Positions 4,487 through 6,183 of a stretch of 6,183 nt of DNA are shown in pieces. How positions within the stretch are numbered: the stretch's first letter is position 1; each line of letters starts with the position of its first letter. The notes beneath the pieces are model-generated. The model had not been told where the DNA came from, searched no databases, and saw only the letters and a list, made by a program, of their open reading frames with translations. Position numbers and translations under genes: made by a program. The DNA comes from an uncultured bacterium (lineage in GTDB: Bacteria; Bacteroidota; Bacteroidia; Bacteroidales; CAIWKO01), in contig CAIWVT010000070.1 in assembly GCA_903916135.1 (NCBI GenBank), positions 1 through 6,183 on the forward strand. Reading direction: 5' to 3'.

Positions 4487-5020
4487 TTAGCCTACAACAA
4501 AGTCAATGGCTTGGCTCCATTTCATCATACCGTCTTTGGTTACGGCACAATAACGAAACCAAACCGTGCTCGCCTTAGTAAGATTGCTGATGCCGGTTTT
4601 TGTTTGTGTAGTTGCTTTCACAAATTTCCACAGACTTTCATCTATGGGAGGGTTGGCACCTACATAAATTTCCCAAACATAAGCCTTAGCTTTCGGATAA
4701 GCACTGCATACTATCCATACATCTCCGGAGTTTTCTCCTTGCTTCACGCGAAATCCTTTACGTTGGGGAACGCCGGGAATCTTGGTGAGCGGAAATCCAC
4801 TGCTAGTCAAAATAACCAAATTTCCTTTAGCTTTCTTTTTGACATATAAAGCCAAGAGCGTTGCATTTTCCAACACCAAAGTGTGAGCAGCCACCATATT
4901 TTCGTGAGCTTGTCTGTCGCCGCTTAAGGCTAGGGTGTGCTTGGTTTCCAAATCGTCCACTAAATCCTCAAAATCATCCAAAGCGGGGTCGGGAGTTAGG
5001 AAATTTGGGTTGCTTGTCAT
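4487..5020 (-). CDS. Hypothetical protein with fibronectin III-like C-terminus
   Basis: This 177-residue protein has two parts. Residues 12-63 are charged and probably helical (DDFEDLVDDLETKH, then AHENMVAAHTLVLENATLLA). After SSGFPLTKIPGVP (73-85) comes a beta-rich part (88-177) with the features of a fibronectin III fold: VWIVCSAYPKAKAYVWEIYV, a later LWKFV, ISNL, VWFRYCAV (153-160) and MKWSQAIDFVV at the end. Small proteins of this two-part type recur in Bacteroidetes; their function is unknown to me, and no signal peptide or membrane segment is seen. The start is placed at the ATG at 5018-5020. The frame stays open upstream to 5104, but those 28 residues are hydrophobic, lie in AT-rich DNA and do not fit the family start (MTSNPNFLTPDPALDD). 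The more balanced base composition of the gene contrasts with its flanks. A strong terminator follows. Confidence 0.78.
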   Translation of the reverse strand: MTSNPNFLTPDPALDDFEDLVDDLETKHTLALSGDRQAHENMVAAHTLVLENATLLALYVKKKAKGNLVILTSSGFPLTKIPGVPQRKGFRVKQGENSGDVWIVCSAYPKAKAYVWEIYVGANPPIDESLWKFVKATTQTKTGISNLTKASTVWFRYCAVTKDGMMKWSQAIDFVVG

Positions 5021-5161
5021 ACTAACGATGACAAAACGAAAGATTTCAATTAGGACTAATACAGGTAAGTGCATAAAATTAGTTATTATATTTCTTTTGC
5101 TCATTTTGTTTACGTATTAAATTGTTTGATATTTATTTGTTTTTTTTTCTCTGAGTTTTAT

Positions 5162-5214
5162 GCAGACTTTGTTCATGCTGAGGCGATTGAGGCTTCGCAC
5201 AAACTAAAGTCTGC
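5162..5214. repeat. 9-bp inverted repeat GCAGACTTT / AAAGTCTGC
   Basis: Perfect arms at 5162-5170 and 5206-5214 flank a 35-base loop that holds GAGGCGATTGAGGCTTCG. A T-run lies before rather than after it. The role is unknown; it borders the 21-bp array and may mark the edge of that repeat block. Confidence 0.55.
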
Positions 5215-5262
5215 CGAACACATAATAGACTCTTACGGTGTAAAGCAGTTTGTTTTCGACCG

Positions 5263-5451
5263 AAACCAAAAGGTTCTTGCACAAAACAAAAAGGTTTCTG
5301 ACAAAAACCAAAAGGTTCTTGCACAAAACAAAAAGGTTCCTGACAAAAACCAAATGGTTTCTGTACAAAACCAAAAGGTTTCTGCACAGAACAAAAAGGT
5401 TCTTGACCGAAACAAAATGGTTTCTGACTAAAACCAAAAGGTTTTTGACAA
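5263..5451 (+). repeat. 21-bp tandem array, nine units
   Basis: Nine units of 21 bp fill 189 bp exactly, each like AAACCAAAAGGTTTCTGACAA. Many hold the small dyad AACC-AAAA-GGTT. Units 1-4 alternate between two types (GCACA and GACAA endings; CC and CA in the middle), giving a 42-bp higher-order period that breaks down later. Because 21 is a multiple of 3, five of the six frames stay open across most of the array and read as heptapeptides (for example NQKVLAQ or TKRFLHK). Such frames are expected by-products and are not called as genes. There are no unique spacers, so this is not CRISPR. Iteron-like binding sites are possible but unsupported. Confidence 0.93.
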
Positions 5452-5479
5452 AAAGTGGGTAGCCGGCTATCCGATCTTT

Positions 5480-5511
5480 TTTGCAGCTTGAAACGCTATT
5501 TTTTATTTTTG
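5480..5511 (+). promoter_or_regulatory. Well-formed Bacteroidetes promoter (TTTG-N20-TATTTTTG)
   Basis: TTTG at 5480-5483 and TATTTTTG at 5504-5511 are separated by 20 bp, within the usual 19-21. This is the best two-box promoter in the window. Transcription would start near 5518, and the only nearby start codon is the ATG at 5537, opening a 24-codon frame. A 10-bp palindrome TAGCCGGCTA lies just upstream (5460-5469) and could be an operator. Confidence 0.55.
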
Positions 5512-5536
5512 CAGACACGATACTTATATTTATAGA

Positions 5537-5611
5537 ATGGACACCAATTTTTTTGCTTTACCATACAAAAGTATATCTAAGCAAAACCCAAAAACCAAGC
5601 AAATCAGTTAA
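5537..5611 (+). CDS. Possible 24-residue peptide or truncated gene
   Basis: The frame reads MDTNFFALPYKSISKQNPKT followed by KQIS and a TAA stop. It lies 26 bp after the -7 box of the promoter at 5480-5511, so it is well placed to be expressed. The stop TAA (5609-5611) comes from the first unit of the 21-bp repeat starting at 5603, so the repeat may have cut short a longer gene. I do not recognise the sequence. It could equally be chance coding in AT-rich DNA, or the promoter could serve a small RNA. Confidence 0.3.
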   Translation: MDTNFFALPYKSISKQNPKTKQIS

Positions 5612-5662
5612 CGGCAGGTTTATATCAGTTAAGGGTAGGTTTTGGCAAGTTAACGGTTTTGG
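5603..5662 (+). repeat. 21-bp tandem repeat, nearly three units, CAGTTAACGG core
   Basis: The units start at 5603, 5624 and 5645: ATCAGTTAACGGCAGGTTTAT, then ATCAGTTAAGGGTAGGTTTTG, then GCAAGTTAACGGTTTTGG. The period is the same 21 bp as the array at 5263-5451 but the sequence differs. Non-coding. Confidence 0.75.
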
Positions 5663-5690
5663 GGATTTTTGATTTTTCGTCGTTTTTGTT

Positions 5691-5728
5691 ACACAGAGAT
5701 ACACGGAGAAAGGGAGGTGCACAGAGAG
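5691..5728 (+). repeat. ACACAGAGA / ACACGGAGA degenerate repeat
   Basis: ACACAGAGAT, ACACGGAGAA and GCACAGAGAG occur in a row with short spacers. I recall similar CACAGAGAT-CACGGAGAAA strings as common non-coding repeats in Bacteroidetes. No function is evident. Confidence 0.55.
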
Positions 5729-5758
5729 GCGAAAGAAAGTATTATCGTTATATTATTT

Positions 5759-5884
5759 ATATGCTGGACTTTTGTCCGAAATAATTGTTTCGCCTGATTT
5801 TTCGGAACGGACTGATGTTGCCTAATTTTCTATGTCAATATTCATCTGATGACTCCAAGTCATCTGATGAATGGTTTCAACCTT
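5759..5884 (+). repeat. 126-bp dispersed repeat, empty-site copy (copy C)
   Basis: This is the sister of 4131-4256: same start (ATATGCTGGAC), same TTTCGCCTGATTTTT, same hairpin with CATCTGATGACT (5841-5871), same ATGGTTTCAACCTT end. It keeps only the right half of the palindromic element and lacks the CCCCAGCC core. It has one TCAACCTT (5877-5884) and continues directly into an octamer-like AT tract, which makes it the unoccupied form of the site that holds the 76-bp insert at 4257. Confidence 0.85.
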
Positions 5885-5924
5885 TGCATTTTATCATTAT
5901 ATTATTAAATCATTGTATAATTAT

Positions 5925-5958
5925 CCACCGTGTCCCTCTCTGAAAACCACCGTGTCCC
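5925..5958 (+). repeat. CCACCGTGTCCC direct repeat, two copies
   Basis: Exact 12-bp copies at 5925-5936 and 5947-5958 are 22 bp apart. CACCGTGT resembles part of the IS terminal sequence (CTACCGTGTGGACACA), which is notable about 100 bp from the IS left end but may be chance. Confidence 0.6.
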
Positions 5959-5998
5959 CTGCCCGTCCGGTCAGGCGGGCTCTGTGGTTCTTTTTTTT
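5945..5998 (+). terminator. Terminator-like hairpin with T8 tail
   Basis: An outer stem AACCAC (5945-5950) with GTGGTT (5984-5989) encloses an inner stem GCCCGTC (5961-5967) with GGCGGGC (5974-5980; one G-T pair). A C and then eight T follow. It could stop + strand transcripts before the insertion sequence at 6046. No confident gene reads into it, so it may instead belong to the repeat block. Confidence 0.5.
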
Positions 5999-6045
5999 AC
6001 CACAAGCACGCCAGAACGAAGTCCCTGCCTGACTGCGTTACGCAG

Positions 6046-6061
6046 CTACCGTGTGGACACA
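6046..6061 (+). repeat. IS terminal inverted repeat, left end (IRL)
   Basis: CTACCGTGTGGACACA is the exact reverse complement of 114-129. It lies directly before the transposase promoter. Just before it is a palindrome, CTGCGTTACGCAG (6033-6045), whose flank CCTGCCTGACTG is mirrored by CAGTCAGGCAGG after the other IS end. Confidence 0.8.
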
Positions 6062-6067
6062 AATTGT

Positions 6068-6075
6068 TACCTTTG
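6068..6075 (+). promoter_or_regulatory. -7 box (TACCTTTG) of the transposase gene
   Basis: TACCTTTG fits TAnnTTTG exactly and lies 12 bp before the ATG at 6088. The -33 region would fall around the IS boundary at 6046, where no TTTG is seen, so strength may depend on the flanking DNA. Confidence 0.55.
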
Positions 6076-6087
6076 CACTTAAAAAAG

Positions 6088-6183
6088 ATGAATAAAACAA
6101 GTCATACTCCAAATTTTCAAGGAATCTTTTCTGATAAACGTTTAGATAAACGAGGAAATAATATCAGCTCCATGCTTATCAGC
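6088..6183 (+). CDS. IS4-family (IS50/Tn5-like) transposase, N-terminal fragment
   Basis: The first 32 residues are visible and the gene continues beyond the window. After MNKTSHTPNFQG comes IFSDKRLDKRGNNISSMLIS, which fits the start of the Tn5-type transposase DNA-binding domain (F...LGD.RR..RL......), where the basic residues contact the terminal repeats. The start is the first ATG after the -7 box. Catalytic residues are outside. Together with 1-129 it shows both ends of one transposase type; a complete gene would be expected to be about 400-480 codons. Confidence 0.72.
   Translation, partial: MNKTSHTPNFQGIFSDKRLDKRGNNISSMLIS

Larger units (their letters stand above)
6046..6183 (+). mobile_element. 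Left end of an IS4-family insertion sequence (partial)
   Basis: This segment contains the terminal inverted repeat (6046-6061), a -7 box (6068-6075) and the first 32 codons of a transposase, and runs off the window. Orientation is the same as the fragment at 1-129. The two segments do not overlap in content (right end and left end), so identity of the two IS copies is inferred from the shared inverted repeat and compatible transposase parts. Confidence 0.72.

Noticed and set aside
4424..4849. A 141-residue + strand frame
   Set aside because: It is antisense to the FN3-like gene at 4487-5020, starts inside that gene's terminator region and has no domain pattern.
5069..5431. A 120-residue + strand protein with heptapeptide repeats (NQKVLAQ type)
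   Set aside because: Its C-terminal half is the 21-bp array, which keeps five of six frames open automatically. The N-terminal part lies in AT-rich DNA and overlaps the upstream region of the - strand gene. No promoter was found for it.
5263..5451. CRISPR array
   Set aside because: The units are directly adjacent with no unique spacers, and no cas gene is present.
5204..5518. Three overlapping - strand frames through the 21-bp array
   Set aside because: They are by-products of a 21-bp period without stops; the residue make-up (F, W and C-rich repeats) is not protein-like.
1..6183. A circular molecule carrying a single IS, with the window ends being its two halves
   Set aside because: The two IS parts together give only about 270 bp, far short of a transposase gene, and the nine flanking bases differ at two positions. 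It cannot be fully excluded without sequence beyond the ends.

Overview
The window looks like accessory DNA from a member of the Bacteroidota (Bacteroidetes). Four things point there: TAnnTTTG-type -7 promoter boxes upstream of several genes, no clear Shine-Dalgarno sequences, AT-rich codon use, and gene families typical of that phylum (PapD-like chaperone with a DUF4402 protein, and small antitoxins of Bacteroidetes type). Species cannot be told from this sequence.

Layout. Both ends lie inside copies of what appears to be the same insertion sequence, an IS4-family element resembling the IS50/Tn5 group, in the same orientation. Positions 1-129 hold its right end and the transposase C-terminus. 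Positions 6046-6183 hold its left end, promoter and transposase N-terminus. Between them, on the + strand, are a secreted PapD-like chaperone (311-1144), an orphan antitoxin-like gene (1834-2094), a secreted DUF4402 protein (2110-2625), a second orphan antitoxin-like gene (3175-3387) and a complete antitoxin/YafQ-type toxin pair (3451-3936). On the - strand is a 177-residue protein with a fibronectin III-like C-terminus (4487-5020), followed by a good intrinsic terminator. A possible 24-codon reading frame sits behind a good promoter at 5480-5511.

More than half of the window is non-coding and dense in repeats. There is a family of about 150-bp palindromic, MITE-like elements: a full copy at 1159-1306, an inverted copy at 4041-4186, a half copy at 5759-5811 and a 76-bp mini-copy at 4257-4332. 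The mini-copy has perfect 11-bp terminal inverted repeats and an 8-bp target duplication, and the matching empty site lies in the same window at 5759-5884. There are also 16-bp, 21-bp and 8-bp tandem repeats, hairpin elements, and CCTGCCTG/CAGGCAGG motifs next to both IS ends.

How the genes fit together. The chaperone and DUF4402 protein are probably parts of a cell-surface fibre-like export system, but no usher or further subunits are present and the two genes are separated by repeats and a toxin-less antitoxin. The toxin-antitoxin pair probably acts as a stability module. The overall picture is a repeat-rich genomic island fragment whose ends fall in IS copies, either a composite-transposon-like segment or a contig that stops where assembly met a repeated IS. 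No convincing new enzyme system is visible; the most unusual material is the nested repeat architecture.
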